Assembly: GCA_051414805.1 (NCBI GenBank)
Contig: CP166702.1
Coordinates: forward strand, 1 to 64,000
Length of the DNA: 64,000 bases
Source: Xenophilus sp003671765
GTDB taxonomy: Bacteria; Pseudomonadota; Gammaproteobacteria; Burkholderiales; Burkholderiaceae_C
Direction of reading: 5' to 3'
Shown: positions 15,859 to 24,258 of the stretch, one piece after another
How the letters are laid out: every line of letters begins with the position of its first letter
Position numbering within the stretch: position 1 is the first letter of the stretch
Position numbers and translations under genes: made by a program
Notes under the pieces: generated by a model
The model's database searches: none
Seen by the model: the letters and a program-made list of their open reading frames with translations, nothing else
Told to the model about the DNA's origin: nothing

Positions 15859-16617
15859 TTAGGCCGGTGCTCGCGTGCCGACCAGCACGGGCTGGTAGAA
15901 CGCGCCGTCGATCCGCCGCGTGCGCACGAAACCGGCCTCGGCCATCAGCGCCAGCAGGCGATCGGTCGTGATCGCGTAGTAGCGCGAACGCATGACGCGC
16001 GTGCTCACCGCCTGCGTCTCGAGGTCCTCCTCCACCGCGAAGAAGCTGAAGTCGTAGTGCGTCGCGTCGGGGCCGTCGAAGTCCCAGACCTGGAACAGCA
16101 CGTGGCGCCGTCGGCCCTCGATGCGCGCGCCGTAGTGCTTGACGAGGTGGCGCCCGCGCGGCTCCTGCGCATAGTCGCGCACCGTGAGCACGCAGCCGCC
16201 GCCGGGGCGCAGGCACAGCCACATCTGGCGCAGCGCTGCCAGGATGTCTGAATCATTCAGCAGGTGGGGCACGGAGTTGTCGGCCGACAGCACGAGGTCG
16301 AAGCCGCCGCCGTGCAGCGCATGGGCGTCGCGCATGTCGCCCACCACCGCGTCGATGGACAGGCCGCGCGCCTGCGCCTCCTGGCGCGCGCGGGCCACCG
16401 CGCCGGGCGAAAGGTCCGAGGCCCGCACGGCGTAGCCGCGCTGCGCGAGGCCCAGCGCCTGGGTGCCGATGCCGCAGCTCAGGTCGAGCACGCGCGCCGC
16501 ACCGGGCCACTCGTCCTGCAGCAGGGCATCGAGCTGCGTGCCCTGCAGCACCACACTGGCCGGCCAGTCGGGGTAGATCAGGTGGTACAGCGGGGCGAGC
16601 TGGTCGTAGAAGTCCAT
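15859..16617 (-). CDS. Class I SAM-dependent methyltransferase
   Basis: A 252-residue Rossmann-fold methyltransferase. Motif I is VLDLSCGIGTQALGLAQRG near residues 43-61, followed by the acidic end of strand 2 (ASDLSPG), VVGDMRD and the FDLVLSADNSVPHLL strand 4 region. The substrate cannot be inferred; the N-terminal FYDQLAPLYHLIYPDW segment is shared with many small-molecule methyltransferases. It is divergent from the BON-domain gene with 56 bases between starts. Confidence 0.85.
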   Translation of the reverse strand: MDFYDQLAPLYHLIYPDWPASVVLQGTQLDALLQDEWPGAARVLDLSCGIGTQALGLAQRGYAVRASDLSPGAVARARQEAQARGLSIDAVVGDMRDAHALHGGGFDLVLSADNSVPHLLNDSDILAALRQMWLCLRPGGGCVLTVRDYAQEPRGRHLVKHYGARIEGRRRHVLFQVWDFDGPDATHYDFSFFAVEEDLETQAVSTRVMRSRYYAITTDRLLALMAEAGFVRTRRIDGAFYQPVLVGTRAPA

Positions 16618-16673
16618 GGCGTGTCGAGGTCGAAGGCCGGCCAGGCACTGTAGCCCGGCGTCGCTACGATCCG

Positions 16674-17171
16674 ATGATGCGCGCCGCCTTTCTCGCCATG
16701 ATGCTGCCGGGCCTGCTGTCGGCCGGCGCAGGAGCGGCGGCCGAGCCCAAGCGCAACTGGTTCGACGACCCCTTCGTCCAGGTTGCCGCGGGCCTGCCGT
16801 CCTGCCCGGTGCCCGAGGGGCCGCTCTACACCGAGGCCGAACGCCGGCAGCAGATGCACTCGCGCCTGGAACGCGGCACTAGCTGCTGGCTCGCGGGTCG
16901 ATGCGCCGACAGCAACGCCTACCGCTACGACAAGGCCATCGCGCCGAAGGTGCAGGCCGCGCTGGCCCGCGTCCCCGGTGTGCGCCGCGCCAGCGTGTGG
17001 ATCACGGTGCAGCGGCGCTGGGTGTACCTGCAGGGCTGCGTGCCCTCGGCGGGGCTGGCACGGCGGCTCGAGCGCGCGGCCAGGGCCGTGCCCGACGTCG
17101 AGCTGGTCGTGCCCGACCTGATGCAGGGCACGCGCGGCCGGCCGCCCTACCCGGTGCTGGCGCCACCGTGA
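16674..17171 (+). CDS. BON-domain periplasmic protein
   Basis: A 165-residue protein with a signal peptide (cleavage probably near SAGAGAAAEP) and a C-terminal BON domain: VQAALARVPGVRRASVWITVQRRWVYLQGCV, then LERAARAVPDVELVVPDL. BON domains bind phospholipids or membranes in osmotic-stress proteins such as OsmY; here there is one. Four cysteines in the mature part (PSCPVPEG, TSCWLAGRC, LQGC) could form disulfides. Both ATG 16674 and ATG 16677 are possible. Confidence 0.7.
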   Translation: MMRAAFLAMMLPGLLSAGAGAAAEPKRNWFDDPFVQVAAGLPSCPVPEGPLYTEAERRQQMHSRLERGTSCWLAGRCADSNAYRYDKAIAPKVQAALARVPGVRRASVWITVQRRWVYLQGCVPSAGLARRLERAARAVPDVELVVPDLMQGTRGRPPYPVLAPP

Positions 17172-17300
17172 CATCGCCGTATCAGCAAAGCTGATCGACG
17201 GCCTCAGAATTCCCGATTTCCGCGATGCCCGTGCAGGCGGCACCATCGCCGCCGGCCGGTGCGCAGCTGCGGCGCCGGCCCTTCCGTTCCTGATCCCCCA

Positions 17301-18206
17301 ATGACCGACCGCCACGACCACCTCGACACCCGCGCCATCGCCATCCTCGTTGCCTGCTGCGCGTTCTGGGGGTTGCAGCAGATCCTCATCAAGACCACCG
17401 TCGTCGAAGTGCCGCCGATGTGGCAGGCCAGCCTGCGCATGGCCGGCGCGGTGCTGCTGCTGTGGGGCTGGTGCCTGTGGCGTGGCGTGCCGCTCTTCGG
17501 ACGCGACGGCACCCTGGGCGGCGGCCTGCTCGCGGGCCTGCTCTTCGCCGGCGAGTTCGTCTGCATCTACACCGGGCTGCAGCACACCAGCGCGTCGCGC
17601 CTGACGGTGTTCCTCTACACCTCGCCCTTCGTGGTGGCGCTGCTGGTGCCGCGCATCGTGCCTTCGGAACGGCTGCGCGGCGTGCAGTGGGTGGGTCTGG
17701 CCATCGCCTTCGCGGCCGTGGTGCTGGCCTTCAGCGAGAGCCTGGGCCACGGCAGCCGTTCGCAGCTCCTGGGCGACGCGCTGGCCCTGCTGGCCGGCGC
17801 GCTGTGGGGCCTGACGACGCTGGTGATCCGCAGCACGAAGCTGGCGACGGCCAGCGCCGAGAAGACCTTGTTCTATCAGATCGCCGTCACCGCCGCGATC
17901 ACGCCGCTGCTGTCGCTGGCCAAGGGTGAAACCTGGGGCCTGACGTACTCCGGCTACGCGTGGTTCTCGATCGCGCTGCAGACCGTGATCGGCGCCTTCG
18001 TCAGCTACCTGGCCTGGATGTGGCTGCTGCGGCACTACCCGGCCACGCGCATCTCGTCCTTCACCTTCCTCACGCCGCTGTTCGCGCTGGTCTTCGGCGT
18101 GCTGCTGCTGGGCGAGCCGCTGACGCTGCAGCTCGTGCTCGCGCTCAGCGGCGTCGCGCTCGGCATCGTGCTGGTGAACCGGCGGCGGCCGGTGGCGGCC
18201 GGCTGA
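17301..18206 (+). CDS. DMT-superfamily EamA transporter
   Basis: A 301-residue inner-membrane protein with ten hydrophobic segments and two EamA repeats, beginning IAILVACCAFWGLQQILIK and repeating at GDALALLAGALWGLTTLVIR. Members export amino acids or other metabolites; the substrate is unknown. ATG 17301 was chosen over an upstream in-frame ATG at 17259. The gene ends just before repeat copy 2. A second EamA protein, not closely similar, is coded at 30263. Confidence 0.85.
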   Translation: MTDRHDHLDTRAIAILVACCAFWGLQQILIKTTVVEVPPMWQASLRMAGAVLLLWGWCLWRGVPLFGRDGTLGGGLLAGLLFAGEFVCIYTGLQHTSASRLTVFLYTSPFVVALLVPRIVPSERLRGVQWVGLAIAFAAVVLAFSESLGHGSRSQLLGDALALLAGALWGLTTLVIRSTKLATASAEKTLFYQIAVTAAITPLLSLAKGETWGLTYSGYAWFSIALQTVIGAFVSYLAWMWLLRHYPATRISSFTFLTPLFALVFGVLLLGEPLTLQLVLALSGVALGIVLVNRRRPVAAG

Positions 18207-18207
18207 T

Positions 18208-18272
18208 TTGCTATTGAATTCATAGCTGCTCGCGCCCGCTGCACGAGCGCCGCGGCCACTTTCGGCTTCAAA
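18208..18272 (+). repeat. Dispersed two-stem intergenic repeat, copy 2
   Basis: TTGCTAT ... CATAGCTGCTCGCGCCCG, a degenerate second stem (GAGCGC), then CACTTTCGGCTTCAAA. It lies between the EamA gene and glutaminase and ends about 35 bases before the glutaminase start, so it is in or near that gene's leader. Confidence 0.75.
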
Positions 18273-18306
18273 GACAATGGCGGGCCGCACCGACCGCCCC
18301 GCGCCC

Positions 18307-19230
18307 ATGGACTTCCAGCCCCTGCTCGACGAGATCGCCCACCGCCTGGCCCGTGAGGCCGGCCGCGAAGGCGCGGTGGCCAGCTACATCCCGGCCCTGG
18401 CACGCGTGAGCGGTGCGCACTTCGGCATCGCCCTGCGCACCTGCGACGGCGTGGAAGCCGCGGCCGGCGACGGCCGCATGCCCTTTTCCATCCAGAGCAT
18501 CTCCAAGCTCTTCACCCTCACGCTGGCCATGCGCCACATGAGCGAGGACGCGCTGTGGGCGCGCATCGGCCGCGAGCCTTCGGGCAACCCCTTCAACTCG
18601 CTGGTCCAGCTGGAGAGCGAGCAGGGCAAGCCGCGCAACCCCTTCATCAATGCCGGCGCCATCGCGGTGGCCGACCGCATCGTCGGCCTGTACGGCGCCG
18701 ACGCGAAGAGCGAGCTGCTCGCCTTCATGAGCCACCTCGCGGGCGAGGCGATCGGCTTCGACCAGGAGGTCGCCGCGTCGGAAGCGGCCACGGGCTATCG
18801 CAACTACGCGCTGGCCAACTTCATGAAGAGCTTCGGCAAGCTCGACCACGACGTCGACACGGTGCTGGACTTCTACTTCCATCAGTGCGCGCTGTCGATG
18901 AGCGGGCTGCAGCTGGCGCGCGCCGCCGGTTACCTCTGCCGCGACGGTGCGCACCCCTGCCGCGAAGGCCAGCAGGTCGTGACCGAACGGCAGGCCCGGC
19001 GCATCAACGCGCTGATGCTGACCTGCGGCACCTACGACGCCGCGGGCGACGTCGCCTTCCACATCGGCCTGCCCTGCAAGAGCGGCGTGGGCGGCGGCAT
19101 CGTGGCGGTGGTGCCCGACCGGCTCACCCTGGCCGTGTGGTCGCCCGCGCTCGACGCGACGGGCAATTCGCTGCTGGGCATGCGCGCGCTCGAGATGTTC
19201 GCGCAGCGCACGGGGATGTCGATCTTCTAG
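18307..19230 (+). CDS. glsA: Glutaminase
   Basis: A 307-residue serine-dependent glutaminase, almost exactly the family length. The catalytic SISK (Ser64, Lys67) follows MPFSIQ; other signatures are GREPSGNPFNS, NPFINAGAIA, TGYRNYALANFMKSFG, TCGTYDAAGD and LPCKSGVGGGIVAV. It hydrolyses L-glutamine to glutamate and ammonia in the cytoplasm. ATG 18307 (MDFQPLLDEI) matches the family start; an in-frame ATG at 18277 would add ten residues. Repeat copy 2 sits immediately upstream and may shape its leader transcript. Confidence 0.93.
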   Translation: MDFQPLLDEIAHRLAREAGREGAVASYIPALARVSGAHFGIALRTCDGVEAAAGDGRMPFSIQSISKLFTLTLAMRHMSEDALWARIGREPSGNPFNSLVQLESEQGKPRNPFINAGAIAVADRIVGLYGADAKSELLAFMSHLAGEAIGFDQEVAASEAATGYRNYALANFMKSFGKLDHDVDTVLDFYFHQCALSMSGLQLARAAGYLCRDGAHPCREGQQVVTERQARRINALMLTCGTYDAAGDVAFHIGLPCKSGVGGGIVAVVPDRLTLAVWSPALDATGNSLLGMRALEMFAQRTGMSIF

Positions 19231-19275
19231 CGCTGCGTGGGGGGTGTGCCGGGCCTGTGCAAGACTGCGGGCCTG

Positions 19276-19779
19276 ATGACCGATATCGACACCTATTCCG
19301 AAGACAGCGCCGACGGCGCCGACATCCAGCAGCCCCGCCTCTGGCGCGACGGCGTATGGACCGCGCGCGTGATCAAGAACGAGGACGACGACGGCTGGGC
19401 CGTGTCGATGACCCGCCTGGGCGAGTCCGAACCCGCGCTGGTCGGCCCCTGGACCATGGGCCGCGACAAGAAAAACCCCAAACCGCTCGACGCCCCGGCC
19501 TTCCACACGCTGGTGAAGACCGCGTCCGAGGTGCTGCGCCGGCACGAGCAGCAGCTGCATGCGCAACTGAACAAGCAGGTGAGCGTGGGTGCCGGCTCGG
19601 AACGCATCCGCGTGGCGCTGCAGATCGTGCCCGACGAAGAGCATCCCCACGGGGTGCTGACGGCGCAGGACGAGTCCGGAACGGCGCTGGGCGAAGCGCG
19701 CGTGGCCGCCGGCTTCAAGCTCAGCCAGTCCAGCGCCCAGGCCTGGATCGACAGCGGTTACGCGGCGCGGCCGCGCTAG
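19276..19779 (+). CDS. Conserved hypothetical protein, 167 aa
   Basis: A soluble 167-residue protein with no signal peptide or membrane segment. It begins with an acidic stretch, followed by RLWRDGVWTARVIKNEDDDGWAV and a helical middle part (AFHTLVKTASEVLRRHEQQLHAQLNK). I do not recognise a named domain. Coding character (strong GC third-position bias) and a well-placed start support a real gene. It lies between glutaminase and a convergent DUF2867 gene, with only six bases between the stops. Confidence 0.65.
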   Translation: MTDIDTYSEDSADGADIQQPRLWRDGVWTARVIKNEDDDGWAVSMTRLGESEPALVGPWTMGRDKKNPKPLDAPAFHTLVKTASEVLRRHEQQLHAQLNKQVSVGAGSERIRVALQIVPDEEHPHGVLTAQDESGTALGEARVAAGFKLSQSSAQAWIDSGYAARPR

Positions 19780-19785
19780 GCCCCA

Positions 19786-20292
19786 TCAGGCCGCCGCCAT
19801 CGGCCAGCCGCTGCGCGCAGCGCGGTCGAGCGCCGAGCGCACCACGCGCCGGTGGATCGGCGCAATCAGGCGGATGTAGCTGCGGCCCAGCAGGTTGTGG
19901 CAATGCACGACGGTGACGGCCGTGAGCCGGCCTTCGCCACGCCGCACCGACAGACGGAAATCGAGGTGCGCATCGTCCTCGCCGAGCACGACCTCGGACG
20001 CATGCGCCTCGTAGATGCGGAAGATGCCGACGCGCGGCGCACCGGTGGAGCCCTCGGCGCGCAGCGCCTTCGCGGTCTTCAGGCCGAACAGCGACACGAG
20101 GACGTCTCGCAGGCGCATCAGCCCCTCGACCCAGGGTGCCTGCCGCTCGAGCGCGAAGCGGGCCAGCGCCAGAGCGTCCTGCGTGGTGCCCGCGGGCAGC
20201 TCGATCGAGAAGGCATCGGCGAGAAAGGCGCCGGGGTACAGCGCGGCCACACGCACGTCGGTGGGCAGGGAGACGGCGTGGGCGCGGGGCAT
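19786..20292 (-). CDS. DUF2867-family protein
   Basis: A 168-residue protein. Features of DUF2867 are the early PGAFLADAFSIELPAG segment, VGIFRIYEAHASEVVLGEDDAHLDFRLSV strands, and the C-terminal SYIRLIAPIHRRVVRSALDRAA. The fold is START-like, implying binding of a hydrophobic ligand; function is unknown. The start ATG 20292 gives a normal-length protein. It is divergent from the ABC exporter operon. Confidence 0.75.
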   Translation of the reverse strand: MPRAHAVSLPTDVRVAALYPGAFLADAFSIELPAGTTQDALALARFALERQAPWVEGLMRLRDVLVSLFGLKTAKALRAEGSTGAPRVGIFRIYEAHASEVVLGEDDAHLDFRLSVRRGEGRLTAVTVVHCHNLLGRSYIRLIAPIHRRVVRSALDRAARSGWPMAAA

Positions 20293-20379
20293 GGACAAGA
20301 CTCCGGGGGCGGGCAGTGGGGACGATTCTGCGCCTGGCGCCACTCGTGTAGCATCCGCCCCCCGTTTTCCAGGCCACCC

Positions 20380-21237
20380 ATGCCCCAGATCGTCGTCGAC
20401 CAGCTGCGCAAGACCTACCGCATCCACGAGCGCGACCCCGGCGTGGGCGGTGCGCTGCGCGCGCTGCTGCGGCCGCGCCACCGCACGGTGGAGGCGCTGG
20501 CGGGCGTGTCCTTCACGCTGGAGCGCGGCGAGCTGCTGGGCTTCATCGGCCCCAACGGCGCCGGCAAGTCGACCACCGTCAAGCTGCTCGCGGGCATCCT
20601 GCGGCCCGACGGCGGGCGCGTGGCAATCGACGGGCGCGACCCCTTCGTCGACCGCGAGCGGCATGTGGCCCGCATCGGCGTCGTCTTCGGCCAGCGCACG
20701 CAGCTGTGGTGGGACCTGCCGGTGGCCGACGGCTTCGCGCTGCTGCGCGACATCTACCGCGTCGACCCGGCGCGCTTCGCCCGCACGCGCGACGAACTGG
20801 TGGCGCTGCTGCACCTGGAACGCCTGCTCGACCAGCCGGTGCGCCAGCTCTCGCTGGGCCAGCGCATGCGCGCCGAGATCGCGGCGGCGCTGCTGCACGA
20901 GCCGGAGATCCTCTTCCTCGACGAGCCGACCATCGGCCTCGATGCGCCGTCCAAGCTGGCGGTGCGCGACTTCGTGAAGCGCGCCAACCGCGAGCGCGGC
21001 ACCACGGTGCTGCTGACCACGCACGACATGCACGACATCGAGGCCCTGGCGCGCCGCGTGATCGTGATCGGCCATGGCCGCGTGCTGGCCGACAGCCCAG
21101 TGGACGACCTGCGCGCGCAGGTGATGGCGGCACGGCGCCTGGACGAGGGCCTGCCCGCGGATGCGGAGGACGAGGGCATGACCATCGAGGCCGTGATCGC
21201 ACGCTTCTACGCGATGCACGGGGCGGCCGAAGCATGA
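20380..21237 (+). CDS. ABC-2 type exporter ATP-binding protein
   Basis: A 285-residue ATPase with Walker A GPNGAGKST at residues 57-65, a signature LSLGQRMRAEIAAALLH and Walker B ILFLDEPTIGLD, followed by the switch His in LLTTHDMHDIEALA. The long N-terminal part and FGQRTQLWWDLP match the subgroup that pairs with two separate DUF990/ABC-2 permeases. The two permease genes follow directly. The cargo is unknown. Confidence 0.9.
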   Translation: MPQIVVDQLRKTYRIHERDPGVGGALRALLRPRHRTVEALAGVSFTLERGELLGFIGPNGAGKSTTVKLLAGILRPDGGRVAIDGRDPFVDRERHVARIGVVFGQRTQLWWDLPVADGFALLRDIYRVDPARFARTRDELVALLHLERLLDQPVRQLSLGQRMRAEIAAALLHEPEILFLDEPTIGLDAPSKLAVRDFVKRANRERGTTVLLTTHDMHDIEALARRVIVIGHGRVLADSPVDDLRAQVMAARRLDEGLPADAEDEGMTIEAVIARFYAMHGAAEA

Positions 21238-21298
21238 GCCCCCGCCCGGCCGCTCCGAAGGGGGCTCGCACCGCAGTGCGAAGCACGGAGGTCATCCA

Positions 21299-22144
21299 AT
21301 GACCTTGCAGCAACGGCTGCGCCCCTACCGCGCCGCCTTCGCCTCGCGCTTCCTGCAGATGCTGCAGTACCGCACCGCGGCCTGGGCCGGCTTCGCCACG
21401 CAGTGCTGGTGGGGCGGCATCAAGGTGATGGTGCTGGCCGCCTTCTACGGCGGCGTGGACGGCGCATCGGCCCCCGGTGCGCCGATGACGCTGGCGCAGG
21501 CCGTCACCTACGTCTGGCTCGCGCAGGGCCTGCTCGCGCTGCTGCCCTGGCTGGGCGACCCCGAGGTGGCGCAGGCCGTGCGCAGCGGCAGCGTGGCCTA
21601 CGACCGGCTGCGGCCGGTGGAGGCGTACGCGCTGTGGTACGTGCGCTCGGCCGGCTGGATCGCGGCGCGGGTGCTGCCGCGCGTGGCGCTGATGGCGGCC
21701 TTCGCAGGCGTGCTGCTGCCGCTCGCGGGCCTGGCGGACTGGGCCTGGCAGCCGCCGGCCGGCATTGCGGCGGGCGCGGCCTTCGCGGCATCGGCCGTGC
21801 TGGCCCTGCTGCTCTCGACCTCGATGGTCATGCTGCTGAACATCGCTGCCGCCGCCTCGCTCAACGAGCGCGGCATCAACGCGCTGGCGGCGCCGGTGGT
21901 GATCGTGTTCTCGGGGAACCTGTTGCCGCTGGCCCTGCTGCCCGACGCGTGGCAGGCGCTGCTGTTGCTGCAGCCGCTGGCGGGCGTGACCGACATCCCG
22001 GCGCGCATCTGGTTCGGCCAGCTGGCCGGCCCGCAGGCGCTCCAGGGCCTGGCGCTGCAGGTGCTCTGGACCGTGGCGCTGGTGGCCGCCGGCCGCGCCG
22101 CGATGGCGCGCACCCTGCGCCGGCTCGAGGTGCAGGGCGGATGA
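21299..22144 (+). CDS. ABC-2 type exporter permease 1
   Basis: A 281-residue membrane protein with about six hydrophobic segments, typical of the ABC-2 permease class paired with the preceding ATPase. Segments such as LQYRTAAWAGFATQCWWGG and LPDAWQALLLLQPLAG with GVTDIPARIWFG are typical of the DUF990-like permeases. Its stop overlaps the next permease start in an ATGA, so the two are translationally coupled and probably form a heterodimer. Confidence 0.85.
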   Translation: MTLQQRLRPYRAAFASRFLQMLQYRTAAWAGFATQCWWGGIKVMVLAAFYGGVDGASAPGAPMTLAQAVTYVWLAQGLLALLPWLGDPEVAQAVRSGSVAYDRLRPVEAYALWYVRSAGWIAARVLPRVALMAAFAGVLLPLAGLADWAWQPPAGIAAGAAFAASAVLALLLSTSMVMLLNIAAAASLNERGINALAAPVVIVFSGNLLPLALLPDAWQALLLLQPLAGVTDIPARIWFGQLAGPQALQGLALQVLWTVALVAAGRAAMARTLRRLEVQGG

Positions 22145-22962
22145 GGCACGACGGCGCGATGGGATCGCTGCGGCTCTTCGGCCGCCTGGTCGCGGCCTCG
22201 CTCGCCGGCCAGGCGCGCTACCCCGGCTCGGCCCTGATGCTCACGATCGGCCAGTTCCTCGCCACGGGCGTGGAGGCGATCGCGGTGTGGGCGCTGTTCC
22301 ACCGCTTCGGCGAGGTGCAGGGCTGGCGCCTGGGCGAGGTGGCGGTCTTCTACGGCCTGGTGAACTGCATGTTCGCCATCGCCGACGCGCTGGGCCGCGG
22401 CTTCGACGTGCTGGGCACGGAGTACCTGCGCACCGGCGCCTTCGACCGCCTGCTGCTGCGCCCGCGGCCGCTGGCGCTGCAGCTCATGGGGCACGACGTG
22501 CGCATCAGCCGGCTCGGGCGCCTGCTGCAGGGCCTGGGCGTGCTGGCCTTCGGCACGGTGCAGGCCGGCGTGGCCTGGACGCCGCAGGCGGTGGCCATCG
22601 CGCTCTTCGCGCTGGCCGGCGGCGTGGCGCTGTTCCTCGGCATCCTGGTGCTGCAGGGCACGCTGTCCTTCTGGACGGTGGAGAGCCTGGAGGTGGCCAA
22701 CATCCTCACCTACGGCGGCGTCCAGGCGGCGCAGTTCCCGCTGGCGCTGTACGCGCGCTGGTTCCGGCGCGTGCTGACCTTCGCGGTGCCGCTGGCCTGC
22801 GTCGCCTACTACCCGGTGCTCGCGGTTCTGGGCAAGCCCGATCCGCTCGGCGCGCCGGCGTGGCTGGGCACGGTGTCGCCGCTGGCGGGCTTCGCATTTG
22901 TGGCGCTCGCCTTCGGGGCCTGGCGCCTGGGTCTCAGACGCTACGCATCGACCGGCAGCTGA
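22141..22962 (+). CDS. ABC-2 type exporter permease 2
   Basis: A 273-residue membrane protein of the DUF990-like ABC-2 permease class. FGRLVAASLAGQARYPGSAL at the N-terminus and FPLALYARWFRRVLTFAVPL with ACVAYYPVLAVLG in the C-terminal half are characteristic. ATG 22141 overlaps the preceding stop by four bases; ATG 22159 is an alternative. It completes a three-gene exporter. The palindrome TCGTCAC-N4-GTGACGA begins three bases after its stop codon. Confidence 0.85.
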   Translation: MRHDGAMGSLRLFGRLVAASLAGQARYPGSALMLTIGQFLATGVEAIAVWALFHRFGEVQGWRLGEVAVFYGLVNCMFAIADALGRGFDVLGTEYLRTGAFDRLLLRPRPLALQLMGHDVRISRLGRLLQGLGVLAFGTVQAGVAWTPQAVAIALFALAGGVALFLGILVLQGTLSFWTVESLEVANILTYGGVQAAQFPLALYARWFRRVLTFAVPLACVAYYPVLAVLGKPDPLGAPAWLGTVSPLAGFAFVALAFGAWRLGLRRYASTGS

Positions 22963-22964
22963 GA

Positions 22965-22982
22965 TCGTCACGGATGTGACGA
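22965..22982. promoter_or_regulatory. Palindrome TCGTCAC-N4-GTGACGA, second copy
   Basis: Identical 7-bp arms to those at 6120-6137, with GGAT instead of GTTT in the centre, and again located directly behind a stop codon. It separates the ABC exporter operon from the convergent citrate synthase-like gene. Confidence 0.5.
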
Positions 22983-23046
22983 ATTCGGGCACAGCCCCCG
23001 CCGCACGGGCGCTGCAGGCCGATTGCACCTTCCGCTTTCGTGCCCG

Positions 23047-24165
23047 TCAGGCCGGTTGCGGCTCGGCCGGCGCGCGGGTGTTGCCCGGCGCCGGCCCCAC
23101 ATAGAGCGACTGCGGCCGGATCAGCCGGCCCGTGCGCGCCTGCTCGCGCGCATGCGCGATCCAGCCGCCGACGCGGCCCATCGCGAAAACGGCGGTGAAG
23201 GCCTCGCGCGGCAGGCCCAGCGCCTCGAGCAGCAGCGCGGTGTAGAACTCCACGTTGGTCTCCAGCACGCGCCCGGGCTTGCGCGCCTGCAGCGAGGCCA
23301 GCGCGGCGCGCTCCACCGCCTCGGCCAGCGCGAGGCGCCCGGCACCGACACCGCCGGACGCCGCCAGCTGCCGCAGCGCACCCTTGAGCGCGTCGGCCCG
23401 CGGGTCGCGCACGCGGTAGATGCGGTGGCCGAAGCCCATGAGGCGCTCGCCGCGGTCGAGCGCGGCCTGCAGCCAGTCGTCGGCCGCGTCGGCGCTGCCG
23501 ATGGCGTCGAGCATGTCCAGCACCGGGCCGGGCGCGCCGCCGTGCAGCGGGCCCTTGAGCGCGCTCAGCCCCGCCAGCACGGCCGAGGCCAGGCCGGCGC
23601 CAGTGGACGCGACCACGCGCGCCGCGAAGGTCGAGGCATTGAGGCCATGGTCGGCCACGGTGACCAGGTAGGTGTCGAGCGCCGCCGCCTGCTGCGCCGT
23701 GGGCGCGCGGCCCTGGGCAAGGCGCAGCACGTCGGCCGCGTGCGGCGCATCCGGCTGCGGCGCGAGCGCGGACGCCCCGGCCCGCCAGCGCAGCACCGCG
23801 GCCGTGAACACGCCCGTCGCCGCCACCAGTTGCAGGGCGGCGGGCAGGTCGTTGCCGTCCGGCACGCGGGCCAGCAGCGCCCGCACTGCGTCGACCGGTG
23901 GCAGCGCAGTCAACGCCTGCGGGTCCTCGGGCCGCAGCAGCGCGGCCGCCTCGACGCGTGCGCGGCCCAGCGCCGGCAACATCGCGTGCGCCTGGACCGG
24001 CAGCTCGAAGAAGCCGTCCCACAGCAACGCCAGCACCTGCTCGAAACGCCAGCGGCCGGCCAGCGCGTCGAGCGACTGCCCGCGCAGCACCAGGCGGCCG
24101 GCGGCGCCGTCCACGTCCGACAGCACCGTGCGTGCCGCCACCACCCCTTCGAGGCCTTCATTCAT
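23047..24165 (-). CDS. Citrate synthase-family protein (paralogue A)
   Basis: A 372-residue citrate/2-methylcitrate synthase-type protein. The first catalytic His is in GPLHGGAPG and the second in GFGHRIYRVRDPRAD; the CoA-binding tail LIRPQSLYVGP is present. At the position of the usual catalytic Asp (NVDF) it has Glu (ETNVEFYTALL), so activity may differ from housekeeping citrate synthase. It is divergent from a second family member that carries a DNA-binding-like N-terminus; the two share a 93-bp intergenic region with a perfect ATTGACGTCAAT palindrome. It may condense acetyl- or propionyl-CoA with a 2-oxo acid, or cleave citryl-CoA-like compounds. Confidence 0.8.
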   Translation of the reverse strand: MNEGLEGVVAARTVLSDVDGAAGRLVLRGQSLDALAGRWRFEQVLALLWDGFFELPVQAHAMLPALGRARVEAAALLRPEDPQALTALPPVDAVRALLARVPDGNDLPAALQLVAATGVFTAAVLRWRAGASALAPQPDAPHAADVLRLAQGRAPTAQQAAALDTYLVTVADHGLNASTFAARVVASTGAGLASAVLAGLSALKGPLHGGAPGPVLDMLDAIGSADAADDWLQAALDRGERLMGFGHRIYRVRDPRADALKGALRQLAASGGVGAGRLALAEAVERAALASLQARKPGRVLETNVEFYTALLLEALGLPREAFTAVFAMGRVGGWIAHAREQARTGRLIRPQSLYVGPAPGNTRAPAEPQPA

Positions 24166-24227
24166 GTCGCATGTCCTTCGCCGCGCTTGACGGCCGTGTC
24201 GATGCCCCCCATTCTTGGCACCGGCAC

Positions 24228-24239
24228 ATTGACGTCAAT
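24228..24239. promoter_or_regulatory. Perfect palindrome ATTGACGTCAAT between the citrate synthase paralogues
   Basis: A 12-bp perfect palindrome 20 bp upstream of the plus-strand start and 63 bp from the minus-strand start. It also supplies a TTGACG -35-like sequence. A bidirectional operator is the simplest reading. Confidence 0.45.
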
Positions 24240-24258
24240 CTTGATCCTTTCCATCAAC

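Noticed and set aside
22999..23040. Possible truncated copy of the two-stem repeat (CGGGCGCTGCAGGCC)
   Set aside because: Only the last part of the consensus is present and the AT stem is missing; too short to separate from chance in this GC-rich genome.
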